Below, piece by piece: positions 35,492 to 43,876 of a stretch of DNA of 64,000 bases; the stretch's first letter is position 1, and each line of letters starts with the position of its first letter. The stretch comes from Filimonas lacunae (GTDB taxonomy: Bacteria > Bacteroidota > Bacteroidia > Chitinophagales > Chitinophagaceae), in the NCBI RefSeq assembly GCF_002355595.1, contig NZ_AP017422.1, forward strand, positions 2,790,001 to 2,854,000. Direction: 5' to 3'. The notes below the pieces were generated by a model. That model was given only the letters and a program-made list of their open reading frames with translations. It was not told the origin of the DNA and made no database searches. The position numbers and the translations under genes were made by a program.

Positions 35492-36346
35492 GTGAAGCCA
35501 TCCGTAGTCCACGAAGAATATATCAGTAAAAAGCATGGCTTTAGTTTAAATTGCTCGGAAAAGACCGGTAATGTATTCACAGCCTATAGCCGGAAAGATT
35601 TTTATAAAGTATGCTTTTACCACGGAGAATGCCAGATAGATTATGCCGACAGAGGTTTCCGGCTAACCGGCAAAAACCTGTTTTTTGGTACGCCCCATAT
35701 ACCTTATGCCTGGAACGATATTCATAAAGTAAGAGGTATTTCTGTTTTGTTTACAGAAGAATTTCTGAAAACGAACAATCACTCAGAAAGTCTGCAGCAG
35801 TCACCTTTGTTCAAAATAGGCGGTACTCCTATATTTCCTTTGAATGATAAACAAGCAGAGGTTATTGTAGACATATTTGAAAAAATGCTGCGGGCAAACA
35901 GTACAGATTATATTTATATTCACGAACTAATCCGGAATTATATCAACCTGCTTATTCATGAGGCTTTGCAGATGCAGCCATCAGAGAATTATGTAAAAGT
36001 GAGCAATGGTTCTTCCAGGGTAACATCTCTTTTTCTTGAATTACTGGAAAGGCAATTTCCTATTGAATCGCAGGCAAACCCATTGAAGCTGAGAAATGCG
36101 CACGATTTTGCTTCCAGTCTTTCTATACATGTGAATCATTTAAACCGTTCTGTAAAAGAGGTTACGGGTAAGCCCACTTCTGCGCATATTACAGACAGAA
36201 TTATTACAGAAGCCAAGTCGTTATTAAAGCATACGAACTGGGGCATTGCTGAAATTGCTTATAGTCTCGGTTTTGAATATCCTACTTATTTCAATAATTA
36301 TTTTAAGCGCTATACGGATAGAACTCCTACTGCTTACAGGGATTAA
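35492..36346 (+). CDS. AraC family transcriptional regulator
   Basis: 284 residues. An in-frame TAA lies just upstream, so the GTG at 35492 is the only sensible early start. An N-terminal cupin-like sensing part (KVCFYHGECQIDYADRGFRLTGKNLFFGTPHIPYAW) is followed by a C-terminal double helix-turn-helix: DFASSLSIHVNHLNRSVKEVTGKP and WGIAEIAYSLGFEYPTYFNNYFKRYTDRTP. It probably responds to a small molecule and regulates nearby genes, perhaps the acetyltransferase before it. Confidence 0.88.
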   Translation: MKPSVVHEEYISKKHGFSLNCSEKTGNVFTAYSRKDFYKVCFYHGECQIDYADRGFRLTGKNLFFGTPHIPYAWNDIHKVRGISVLFTEEFLKTNNHSESLQQSPLFKIGGTPIFPLNDKQAEVIVDIFEKMLRANSTDYIYIHELIRNYINLLIHEALQMQPSENYVKVSNGSSRVTSLFLELLERQFPIESQANPLKLRNAHDFASSLSIHVNHLNRSVKEVTGKPTSAHITDRIITEAKSLLKHTNWGIAEIAYSLGFEYPTYFNNYFKRYTDRTPTAYRD

Positions 36347-36405
36347 TTAGCTATATTCCTGTAAAGAAAGATTTGTTGGTGAGCCGCCAGCATAGGCAAA
36401 GCGTA

Positions 36406-36425
36406 CCCCGGCCTGTAAGCCGGGG
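36406..36425 (+). terminator. Hairpin after the AraC gene
   Basis: CCCCGGC pairs with GCCGGGG around CTGTAA, followed by TTTAT. It lies 60 bp after the AraC stop and partly enters the sugar dehydrogenase remnant. Confidence 0.65.
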
Positions 36426-36571
36426 TTTATATAGGCCAAGACCGGGTAACCGGCGAAGAAAGATTGCTGAGCAGCGAAGGAAAGCGTTTCCGGGATATTA
36501 TACAAGGTGTGGATAGTGCTTTATATACGATCACCGACCAGGGAAGATTATATAAAATTGATCGTGAATAA
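36419..36571 (+). pseudogene. Remnant: C-terminal tail of a PQQ-dependent sugar dehydrogenase
   Basis: An open stretch of about 50 codons without a start ends at TAA 36569-36571. It translates to fragments YIGQDRVTGEERLLSSEGK, RFRDIIQGVDSALYTITDQG and RLYKIDRE. This matches the conserved C-terminus of soluble aldose/PQQ sugar dehydrogenases (GEERL...RIRDVRQGPDGALYLLTD). Everything upstream, including the catalytic propeller, is gone; an in-frame stop lies at 36416. It marks a deletion breakpoint. Confidence 0.65.
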
Positions 36572-36699
36572 ACCTGTAGTGGTTGATATACATTTTATCA
36601 GAATACCTGGAACAGATATGGATTCAGGTATTCTGATGAAATATATTAAAGTTAAATTGTGAGCTGGTATCGAAGTATACTTTACAACTGCCGTAATGT
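36572..36699. repeat. Intergenic inverted repeat
   Basis: A perfect 12-bp inverted repeat, TCAGAATACCTG (36598-36609) and CAGGTATTCTGA (36625-36636), with a 15-nt loop. It lies between the remnant and the MocR gene stop. It could be a bidirectional terminator, although T-runs are poor. Confidence 0.6.
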
Positions 36700-38136
36700 T
36701 TAATTTTTTTGCTTCAACACCTTAGCCACTGCTTTTAAAGCATTTTCAATTTTAAAATTCCATGCGGGACAAAAGTTTATCCTGATAAAATGATGGAAAT
36801 AGGTGGTAGTAGAAAAGATATGTCCGGGACATAACCCTATGCCTTTATTTAATACTTCTTTTTGTAAAGCAAATGCGTCTGTTGTGTGTAATAGTTCCAC
36901 CCAAATACTAATTCCTCCTTGCGGAACTGATATCTTTACACCATTGGGAAAATGCTTAGTGATAGCTTGTATGTATTTGAGCATTTGAACCTGCAATGCC
37001 AAACGCATTTTCCTTAAATGTTTTTCGTACTGCCCGCTTTCTAAATATTTGGCAATGGCAGCCTGCAGTACTCCGTTCGTAGATATATTGGAACCAAACT
37101 TTATTTTTTCCACCTCTTTATGATATTTACCGGCAGAAAGCCATCCAATACGAAAACCTGGTGCCAGTGTTTTGGAAAAGGAAGAGCAATACAACACGTT
37201 GTTATATTTATCATAAGCTTTAGCGGGATAATTACCGGGCTGGTAACATAGCTCACCCAAAGCGTCATCTTCTATCAGTGGTATATTTCTTTTTCCAAGC
37301 AATTCTACTAATCTCATTTTGTTTGCTTCCGGCATGCAGGCTCCTGATGGGTTGTTGCAGGAAGGCATGAAAATACAAGCCGCTACAGTGTTTTTATCCA
37401 ATGCCATTTGTAAATCGTCCAGGTTAAGGCCTGTTTGCGGGTCAATTTCTATTTCCAGTGCTTTAAGTCCTCTTTGCTCAAGGCTTTGTAAAATGCCGTG
37501 ATACGTGGGCGATTCCACTGCTATTACATCTCCTGATTTTGTGATGGCATCTAAACAGATATTAATAGCTTCCATACATCCGTTGGTAATTAAAATATTC
37601 GCCTGGTCTATGCTTTTCTGCCAATCAAATGTTCTTCGTGAAATTTGTTTTAATAAGCCGGGATGGCCATCTACAAGAGGGTATTGATAGTTTTCATTGC
37701 GGGTTTCGTTTAATGCTGCCGAAACGTACTTATTAAGCTTGCTAATAGGTAGCATCTCGTTCACAGGCGCCAGTATGGAAAAGTTAATGATTCCATTTTC
37801 TTTTGCGTTTTTCATCATTGCCGTAGCCATGCCGGTTACTTCCACTGACACCGGCAGAAATATCTCCTGCTTTGCTTTCGCCTGTTGCGGTGTACTCTTC
37901 GGCAGATTTACTATATAACCAGATTTAGGTTTGGAAAATATTAATCCTTTGGCTTCTAAAATAGAATATGCCTGAAATACTGTATTCAGGCTCACATTCA
38001 GCTCCTGGCTCACTTGTCTTACAGAAGGGAGCTTATCTCCCGGTTGAAGCTTTTGCAGTGAAATGCTTTCCTCTACCTTTGCCGCCACCTGCTCGTAACG
38101 AAATAACTTTCCTTCCATAGCTGCAGTTATTAGCAT
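36700..38136 (-). CDS. MocR/PdxR family regulator (GntR helix-turn-helix fused to PLP aminotransferase domain)
   Basis: 478 residues. The GntR-type winged helix occupies about 10-80 (LQPGDKLPSVRQVSQELNVSLNTVFQAYSILEAKGLI). A fold-type I aminotransferase domain follows: PLVDGHPGLLKQISRR, ITNGCMEAINICLDA, FMPSCNNPSGACMP, and the PLP Lys in SSFSKTLAPGFRIGW. The domain acts as an effector sensor rather than a catalyst in this family. A start six codons later (38118, MEGKLFRY) is equally possible. It is divergent from the alcohol dehydrogenase gene, which it probably regulates. Confidence 0.9.
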   Translation of the reverse strand: MLITAAMEGKLFRYEQVAAKVEESISLQKLQPGDKLPSVRQVSQELNVSLNTVFQAYSILEAKGLIFSKPKSGYIVNLPKSTPQQAKAKQEIFLPVSVEVTGMATAMMKNAKENGIINFSILAPVNEMLPISKLNKYVSAALNETRNENYQYPLVDGHPGLLKQISRRTFDWQKSIDQANILITNGCMEAINICLDAITKSGDVIAVESPTYHGILQSLEQRGLKALEIEIDPQTGLNLDDLQMALDKNTVAACIFMPSCNNPSGACMPEANKMRLVELLGKRNIPLIEDDALGELCYQPGNYPAKAYDKYNNVLYCSSFSKTLAPGFRIGWLSAGKYHKEVEKIKFGSNISTNGVLQAAIAKYLESGQYEKHLRKMRLALQVQMLKYIQAITKHFPNGVKISVPQGGISIWVELLHTTDAFALQKEVLNKGIGLCPGHIFSTTTYFHHFIRINFCPAWNFKIENALKAVAKVLKQKN

Positions 38137-38248
38137 ACAAAGAACCGAAAAAAAAGTTGTTACTCATCTGATCTCATTTTTTTTATAAAATCTGAATCTG
38201 TTTTACTGTTATTATCTGTCAGAGATTTGCGGTATTAAATACATAGCA

Positions 38249-39280
38249 ATGTCACAAATCGCAGGCAGCATGAAAGCATGGCGTTTACATGCATTCGGTT
38301 TAGAAAATTTAGTTCTTGAAAATGTTTCCATACCCGAACCCAAGTCCAACGAAATACTGATTAAGGTGGGCGCAGTTTCATTAAATTTTAGAGATAAGGC
38401 CATTGCAGATGGTTTTTATGAGCCTGAAAGAGTGCCTAATCCATTAATCCCTGTGTCAGATGCAGTAGGTACCATAGTTAAAGCAGGTAGCGATGTAAAA
38501 AAGTTTACAGCAGGTGATCGCGTATTATCACATCTGTATTCGCATTGGTTAGATGGGGCGCCAAGTTCTAATGAACCCGATTTTTGCCTGGGAACCCCTT
38601 TCCAGGGTGGCCTGGCGGAATATATGATACTGGAAGCGGAATCAGCAGTGTTGGCTCCCTCTACTATTACAGACGAAGAGGCGGCCACCTTACCAATTGC
38701 TGCATTGACTGCCTGGTTTTCACTGGTTACCTATGGAGGACTGAAAGCAGGCGATACTGTTGTGTTACAGGGCACAGGCGGCGTATCCATTTTTGGTTTA
38801 CAGATAGCACATGCATTAGGTGCGAAAGTAATTGTTACAACAAGTAGCGATGATAAAGGGAAAAAGGCATTGGAATTAGGGGCAGATGCCATTATCAATT
38901 ACGTAAAAACACCGAATTGGGCAGACGAGGTATTAAGACTTACCAATGGCGTTGGAGCTGATCAGCTTTTAGAAGTGGTAGGTGGGGAAGGACTAAATGA
39001 TTCAATAGAAGCAACCAGGGTAGCAGGTAGAATATCGGTTATTGGTTTTCTTGCAGGACAAACTACTAACCTTAATCTTATGCGCGTCATCTTTAAACAA
39101 ACGCTTATACAAGGCATAGCGGTGGGGCACCTGAAAGCCTTTGAAGAAATGAACGAGGCTTTTGATAAATATAATATCAAGCCTGTAATTGATACTGTTT
39201 ATTCGTTTGAACAGGCCATTGAAGCTTATCAGCACTTGTCTAAAGGAGCATTTGGGAAGATTGTGATTAAGGTGTCTTAA
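38249..39280 (+). CDS. NAD(P)-dependent alcohol dehydrogenase / quinone oxidoreductase (zinc-free MDR)
   Basis: 343 residues. The medium-chain reductase fold has SLNFRDKAIADGFY at the substrate side, where catalytic-zinc Cys/His ligands are missing, and the nucleotide-binding Rossmann motif VVLQGTGGVSIFGLQIAHALGAKV. C-terminal EQAIEAYQHLSKGAFGKIVIKV is typical. It likely reduces an aldehyde or enone with NAD(P)H. Divergently transcribed from the MocR regulator with 112 bp between the starts, a usual regulator-target pair. Confidence 0.88.
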   Translation: MSQIAGSMKAWRLHAFGLENLVLENVSIPEPKSNEILIKVGAVSLNFRDKAIADGFYEPERVPNPLIPVSDAVGTIVKAGSDVKKFTAGDRVLSHLYSHWLDGAPSSNEPDFCLGTPFQGGLAEYMILEAESAVLAPSTITDEEAATLPIAALTAWFSLVTYGGLKAGDTVVLQGTGGVSIFGLQIAHALGAKVIVTTSSDDKGKKALELGADAIINYVKTPNWADEVLRLTNGVGADQLLEVVGGEGLNDSIEATRVAGRISVIGFLAGQTTNLNLMRVIFKQTLIQGIAVGHLKAFEEMNEAFDKYNIKPVIDTVYSFEQAIEAYQHLSKGAFGKIVIKVS

Positions 39281-39346
39281 TGTTGCACATAGCACTATTA
39301 AGTTGAATATCGCCTCTGTTTATTAATGCGCGTATTCCTAAAATGG

Positions 39347-39377
39347 ATATCCCTGGCCTATGAAGGGCCAGGGATAT
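39347..39377. terminator. Bidirectional terminator hairpin
   Basis: Perfect 12-bp stem ATATCCCTGGCC/GGCCAGGGATAT with a 7-nt loop, between the convergent dehydrogenase (stop 39280) and cupin (stop 39393) genes. Confidence 0.75.
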
Positions 39378-39392
39378 TCTTACCTTGAAATT

Positions 39393-39794
39393 TTATTTAC
39401 CGGAGTTATATTGTTCGTCTGATACCTGCTCCATCCAGTCTACTACTTTACCGTTCAGGTTTTCCTGGATAGCAATATGCGTCATGCCGGTAGTAGCTGT
39501 AGCTCCATGCCAGTGCTTTTCGTTGGCTTCAAACCAAACCACATCTCCCGGATGAATTACTTCCACCGGGCCGCCTTCGCGCTGCACCCAGCCGCAGCCT
39601 GCGGTAACAATTAATGTTTGTCCCAGCGGATGTGTATGCCATGCCGTTCTTGCGCCGGGTTCAAATGTTACGCTGGCAGCTGCTGCACGCCTGGCTTCGT
39701 TGGGATTAAACAACATATCCACCCTTACTGCTCCTGTAAACCAGTCTGCGGGGCCTTTGCCGGATGGCTGTGAGCCTACTCTTGTAATTTCCAT
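39393..39794 (-). CDS. Cupin protein, (R)-mandelonitrile-lyase-like
   Basis: 133 residues, a single cupin barrel. Metal ligands are in [17 protein letters not shown] (two His and a Gln) and [15 protein letters not shown] (His). The whole sequence, including [15 protein letters not shown] and [15 protein letters not shown], closely resembles small Mn cupins related to Granulicella hydroxynitrile lyase. That activity is known only for a few members; others are oxygenase-like or unknown. Monocistronic and convergent with the dehydrogenase. Confidence 0.85.
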   Translation of the reverse strand: MEITRVGSQPSGKGPADWFTGAVRVDMLFNPNEARRAAAASVTFEPGARTAWHTHPLGQTLIVTAGCGWVQREGGPVEVIHPGDVVWFEANEKHWHGATATTGMTHIAIQENLNGKVVDWMEQVSDEQYNSGK

Positions 39795-39920
39795 ATGATA
39801 TCTTTAAATAGCTGCTTACTCTATTGCAATGTACCATTTCCATCGTTTGGGAATACTACCTATAGCGGAAACAGTACACAAAGCACAAAGTTCAGTACAA
39901 ATACAAGAAGGTCATTTACA

Positions 39921-39955
39921 AAATTCAAATCAATGCTTAAGAAATTCAAATCAAT
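39921..39955. repeat. 14-bp direct repeat, 21-bp period
   Basis: AAATTCAAATCAAT occurs at 39921-39934 and 39942-39955, separated by GCTTAAG. It overlaps the stop of the antiporter gene and lies about 130 bp upstream of the cupin start, so it could be an operator for the cupin gene. Confidence 0.6.
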
Positions 39956-41120
39956 TGCCTGCTATAGTGGAAGGTATGATGCCCGTCACTTTTCTTAAAA
40001 GTGTTATCCAGATACTGGATAACAATAAAGACAGCCCCATTACTGATAGTGCTGTTTTAAAAAAATCAATGTCAATGATGTTTAACTGAAATGCTACGGT
40101 GCAGGCAAGCAGGCCAAATTCGCCGGTTTGTGCCAGCAGCGCCCCTGCCTGAAAACTATCTTTCCAGGTAAAACGAAGCCATTTAAAAACGATGGCAGAC
40201 AGGAGGCTGTTAATGATCATTACCAATACCGTAACAGCAATAATGAATGAATAGTGGGCTTTTATATAGTGGATATCGAGCATTAAGCCGATAGAAACAA
40301 AGAACAGGGCTACAAAGAATATTTTAAATGGCCTGAGCGCGCTTTCCAGCCAGTTGAAAACATCGGTTCTGCTCAGATATATACCGGCAATAAAGCTGCC
40401 TATGGCGCCTGTTAAACCCATGGAGGCCGCTAGTAGTGCAAAACCCAGGCAAACAAAACCACCGGCAAAAACCTGTAGTTCATGGTCTTTTTTTATTTCT
40501 TTAAGAAAGGTGAGCTGAAACAGGTTTCTGTTTCTTACCGCACGCAGTAAAAAGAAAATCAGCACACAACCTGCTATGGCAGGCAGAAGATGGGCAAATG
40601 AAGTGTTTCCCTTTTCCATCCATTGAAAGCAGGTGAACACCGGTGCCAGCATAATATCCTGCAGCAATAATATATTTAATACTGTTTTGCCTATATCAGA
40701 TGAAAGCTCGCCATTTCTTCTTAAAAACTCACTTACTACGGCTGTGCTGTTAAAGGTGAGGATAACAGCAAGGAGTATAAAGTTGCCGGTATGCCACCCA
40801 AACCATTTAGTGATAAAGAAAGCACATAACAGGCTCAGGGCTGTTTTTATAAGCTGCGCAATGCAGGCCTTCCATAAAATGCTTTTATTGTCGGGCACTT
40901 CTATTTCAAGGCCCAGGAAAAACATCAGGAAAATAATGCCCATTTCGCCTAATGTAGAGATGTTTTCTGCAGAATGAAATATACCAGACACATAAGGACC
41001 CAGTACAATTCCGGCAAGGATATAGGCCACCAGGTAAGGCTGGTGTAACTTTTTAAGTAAAAAAATAAGTAATAAAATAGCCAGGCATAAAATGCTTACG
41101 GAGAATAGTATATTGTTCAT
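39951..41120 (-). CDS. Cation:proton antiporter, CPA2/KefB type
   Basis: 389 residues from the ATG at 41120. About twelve membrane helices. The conserved helix-5 region of CPA2 reads VILTFNSTAVVSEFLRRNG, earlier GIIFLMFFLGLEIE is characteristic, and TGAIGSFIAGIYLS and LAQTGEFGLLACTV complete the fold. It exchanges K+ or Na+ for H+. It has no TrkA-N regulatory domain, so it is the short form. Its start is 12 bp after an alternative start (41132). Confidence 0.88.
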   Translation of the reverse strand: MNNILFSVSILCLAILLLIFLLKKLHQPYLVAYILAGIVLGPYVSGIFHSAENISTLGEMGIIFLMFFLGLEIEVPDNKSILWKACIAQLIKTALSLLCAFFITKWFGWHTGNFILLAVILTFNSTAVVSEFLRRNGELSSDIGKTVLNILLLQDIMLAPVFTCFQWMEKGNTSFAHLLPAIAGCVLIFFLLRAVRNRNLFQLTFLKEIKKDHELQVFAGGFVCLGFALLAASMGLTGAIGSFIAGIYLSRTDVFNWLESALRPFKIFFVALFFVSIGLMLDIHYIKAHYSFIIAVTVLVMIINSLLSAIVFKWLRFTWKDSFQAGALLAQTGEFGLLACTVAFQLNIIDIDFFKTALSVMGLSLLLSSIWITLLRKVTGIIPSTIAGN

Positions 41121-41210
41121 AACGCAACACACTTATTTCGTCTTTCAAAAAATGAGTGAAACTGTTTTGCAGGAGGGCACATCAGAGAAAATGCCAAATG
41201 CAAAAAGGGC

Positions 41211-41242
41211 GAAAAAATGACGTAGCTGGTTGTCATTTTTTC
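41211..41242. repeat. 11-bp inverted repeat upstream of the antiporter
   Basis: GAAAAAATGAC (41211-41221) and GTCATTTTTTC (41232-41242) form a perfect stem with a 10-nt loop, 90 bp upstream of the antiporter start. Similar arms occur at 48350-48416. Confidence 0.65.
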
Positions 41243-41289
41243 ACCAGCACTTTTACAGGACGGAAAAATCGTCATGGAAATCTTTTGTG

Positions 41290-41498
41290 TTACCACCATC
41301 TACACATTACCAATGCGGGCATTTATAATAACAACGTATCTGGTGGACTGGAGCAAGTGCAAAAGATATATGCCGACTTGCTAAAGCAAAAATAAGAAAT
41401 CATTGATTCTGCTAATTCGCTGCCGACAAGCTGAAAAAGGAAACTGATGCCTATCGTGCGCTGTCATCTTCCCTGACGATTTTTACTATAAGCTGTGA
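41290..41498 (+). pseudogene. Remnant: tail of a coiled-coil protein, broken by a stop and frameshifts
   Basis: Three short open stretches in shifting frames read as one protein tail. NAGIYNNNVSGGLEQVQKIY and ADLLKQK come before an in-frame TAA. EIIDSANSL follows. After a shift comes DKLKKETDAYRALSSS, and after another shift DDFYYKL ends at TGA 41496-41498. The heptad pattern suggests a C-terminal coiled coil, perhaps of an XRE-type regulator (low confidence). Start and N-terminal domain are missing. Confidence 0.55.
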
Positions 41499-41603
41499 CA
41501 AATGTCACGCTTTGATTGTGTCATATTGCTTCGTTTCAATGTTGCTTTGTGGTTGAGCTTTGCATCATGCATTTATGGAAAATGCAACAGTAAAATAAAA
41601 CAG

Positions 41604-43031
41604 ATGACATTGCAAACAAGCAACGAAGAGCCTATCTATTACAGGGATGCCAGCGCTTTAGCCGCATTAATCCGCACTAAAGAAATATCTCCTGTAGAAG
41701 TGATGAAAGCGCATCTTAACCGCATGGAGGAGGTGAATCCCGCCATTAATGCTATTGTTACTATTAACAACAGTGCACTGGCAGCAGCGAAAGAAGCGGA
41801 GCACGCTGTAATGCGAGGGGACACATTAGGCGTACTGCACGGCGTGCCGTTTACCGTAAAGGATTCTATCGACACTGCCCATGTTTTAACCCAGCGCGGT
41901 TCGCCTATTTTTAAAGGGCGCATTCCCGACCATGATGCTACCGGCGTGGCGCGTATGAAGGCAGCTGGTGGTATTCTGCTTGCTAAAACCAATCTTCCCG
42001 AATTTTCCTATTGGATTGAAAGCGATAATCTGCTTACAGGAAAAACCAGCAATCCATGGGATGTAACCCGCACTTCGGGTGGATCAAGCGGTGGCGAATC
42101 TGCTGCTATTGCGGCGGGTATGTCGCCTATTGGGTTAGGAACAGATTTAGCCATTTCTGTACGTGGTCCTGCTGCGCAAACAGGTATTGTATCGTTAAAA
42201 GCAACACACGGACGTATTCCAATGACCGGTATCTGGCCGAGAGCTCCCCGCCGTTTCTGGCACATAGGGCCAATGGCGCGCAGCATTCGTGATCTTGCTC
42301 TTGCCTTTTCGCAATTAGCCGGTTTGGATGGGTTCGACAGCTTTTCAACGAGTGCGGCAGCCCGGCAAAATAGTATAGGAGCATTGCCTGAGCGTTCGTT
42401 GCGCATTGGCTGGATGACAGGCCCGGGTTTTGGCCCGGTGGCTGGGGAAGTAGTGGCCACTGTTAAGGCTGCGGCAGACGCGCTTAAGGGTATCGGACTT
42501 TTAGTTGAGCAGGTAAGTATTCCTGCGCTGGAACGTGATTTTGCGCTGGACGTTTTTAACCGGCTGCACGTGATGGAAATGAAACCAGCGTTTCGTGCAG
42601 CTACGGAAGGACGCTCTGTGGATGAGATGTATACAATGGCCAAAACGATGCTTTCTTTGCCCGACACGTCTGTGAAGGATTATATAGAAGCAGAGCAAGC
42701 CGCAGAACGTATCAGGGACGGTTATGCAGCGTATTTTGAAAAATATGATGCTTTAATAACACATGTACTGCCTGTTCCGGCGCAAAAACATGGTGTGGAG
42801 GAGTTTGTTATTAACGGGCAAAAAGTAGATGCGACCTATTTGCAGGGAGCCACCGTTCCACTGAACGTAACTGGTTTACCAGGTATTTCTATGCGGTTTG
42901 GTACCAGCAGAGAAGGGTTGCCGATAAATGTACAGATTGTGGGCAACTGGTTTGCCGAATCTACTATTCTGCATATTGCCACGTTGCTGGAAAGTGTTAG
43001 TACGGTGAGTGGCCTGCATCCGGCTTTGTAA
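41604..43031 (+). CDS. Amidase (amidase signature family)
   Basis: 475 residues from the ATG at 41604. The Ser-cisSer-Lys triad is visible: Lys in PFTVKDSID, cis-Ser in TSGGSSGGESAAIAAG, and the nucleophile region GLGTDLAISVRGPAA. It hydrolyses an amide to acid and ammonia; the substrate is unknown. An upstream in-frame ATG (41502) would add 34 residues with a hydrophobic, Cys-ending stretch (LWLSFASC) that could be a lipoprotein signal, but that region directly abuts the decayed remnant. I prefer the shorter form. Confidence 0.88.
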   Translation: MTLQTSNEEPIYYRDASALAALIRTKEISPVEVMKAHLNRMEEVNPAINAIVTINNSALAAAKEAEHAVMRGDTLGVLHGVPFTVKDSIDTAHVLTQRGSPIFKGRIPDHDATGVARMKAAGGILLAKTNLPEFSYWIESDNLLTGKTSNPWDVTRTSGGSSGGESAAIAAGMSPIGLGTDLAISVRGPAAQTGIVSLKATHGRIPMTGIWPRAPRRFWHIGPMARSIRDLALAFSQLAGLDGFDSFSTSAAARQNSIGALPERSLRIGWMTGPGFGPVAGEVVATVKAAADALKGIGLLVEQVSIPALERDFALDVFNRLHVMEMKPAFRAATEGRSVDEMYTMAKTMLSLPDTSVKDYIEAEQAAERIRDGYAAYFEKYDALITHVLPVPAQKHGVEEFVINGQKVDATYLQGATVPLNVTGLPGISMRFGTSREGLPINVQIVGNWFAESTILHIATLLESVSTVSGLHPAL

Positions 43032-43037
43032 TGAATA

Positions 43038-43084
43038 GCAGCAGTAAGTATGCATAGTGCACGGTGACTGTACTTACTTGCTGC
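43038..43084. terminator. Bidirectional hairpin between amidase and Crp genes
   Basis: GCAGCAGTAAGTA pairs with TACTTACTTGCTGC with one bulge around a 20-nt loop, between two convergent genes. Confidence 0.6.
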
Positions 43085-43125
43085 CTTATTAGCAAAGTGG
43101 GCAATTGTGAAGGATACAGTGCCAG

Positions 43126-43722
43126 TTACTCAGAAGAGTGATTTCGCCGTTTGGTAAAATCTTTTCTAACGCGGCTAAGGGTTTCCCGCGAAATGCCCAG
43201 GTAAGATGCTACCATATGTAAAGGCACTTTATTAAAGGTTTGGGGATAGGTTTGTTGAAATTCCAGGTAACGTTCTTCGGCCGAACTGCTGATGAGTGAG
43301 TAAATGCGTTGCAGGCTTTTTTCATACGCTCGCGCAGTAAGTTTGTCGTAGAATAGTTTAAGAGGTGGTATTGTTTCAAGTAAATTTTCCCAGTCGCTTT
43401 TTGTCCAGATAAGAACCGTGCTTGATGCCAGCGCTTCAATATTATACTGCGAAGGCGTCTTATTGTTATAACTTTCCTGGTCTGATATCCACCAACTATC
43501 AATACCAAAACGAACCGTGTGGTCAACCCCGTTTTTATCAAAACGATACAGCCGGAAACATCCGCTTGATATAAAGCACATCGATTTCCATACTTCTCCG
43601 TCGTGCAGCAGGGATTGCCATTTTCGAATGTTTTTTGTTGTACTGGCATTCAAAATAGCATCCATGTCTTCATTGGATATTTCAACAGATGCGCGTAAAT
43701 ATTTTTCGAAAATTTCAGACAT
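43126..43722 (-). CDS. Crp/Fnr family transcriptional regulator
   Basis: 198 residues from MSEIFEKYL at 43722; a longer reading adds an unlikely N-terminus overlapping the glycosidase remnant. An N-terminal cyclic-nucleotide-binding-type domain (SLLHDGEVWKSMCFISSGCFRLYRFDKNGVDHTV) joins a C-terminal helix-turn-helix (VPLHMVASYLGISRETLSRVRKDF). The pattern is common in Bacteroidota for stress or nutrient regulators. It is convergent with the amidase gene. Confidence 0.87.
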   Translation of the reverse strand: MSEIFEKYLRASVEISNEDMDAILNASTTKNIRKWQSLLHDGEVWKSMCFISSGCFRLYRFDKNGVDHTVRFGIDSWWISDQESYNNKTPSQYNIEALASSTVLIWTKSDWENLLETIPPLKLFYDKLTARAYEKSLQRIYSLISSSAEERYLEFQQTYPQTFNKVPLHMVASYLGISRETLSRVRKDFTKRRNHSSE

Positions 43723-43735
43723 ACAAAACTTAAAT

Positions 43736-43870
43736 ATACAATTCCACATCGATCTGGGCAAACTAACGGCTACTGCCAAAGTAAAGGTGTACGGCAAATA
43801 CATAGCAGGGGTATGGCCATATCCTTATCGCGTGAATGTAAAAGACGCCGTGAAGCCTGGTAAACTATAA
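43736..43870 (+). pseudogene. Remnant: C-terminal beta-sandwich of a glycoside hydrolase
   Basis: 44 codons without a start, ending at TAA 43868-43870. Fragments IQFHIDLGKLTATAKVKVYG and KYIAGVWPYPYRVNVKDAVK followed by PGKL match the conserved galactose-binding-like module of GH2/GH78/GH106-type enzymes (LDLGxVxxxAxVxVNGxxxGVxWxxPYRVDITxxxKPGxN). All catalytic parts are gone and it is squeezed between two minus-strand genes. It is convincing gene debris. Confidence 0.72.
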
Positions 43871-43876
43871 AGCTGT

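Noticed and set aside
38160-38220. Several ATCTG words between the MocR and dehydrogenase genes
   Set aside because: Spacing is irregular (24, 6 and 18 bp), so no defined operator can be claimed.
41502-41603. N-terminal extension of the amidase as a lipoprotein signal
   Set aside because: LWLSFASC is a possible lipobox, but the segment abuts the decayed remnant; the shorter start fits the family better.
42008-42667. 219-codon open frame opposite to the amidase
   Set aside because: It mirrors the serine/glycine-rich amidase signature; composition is typical of a shadow.
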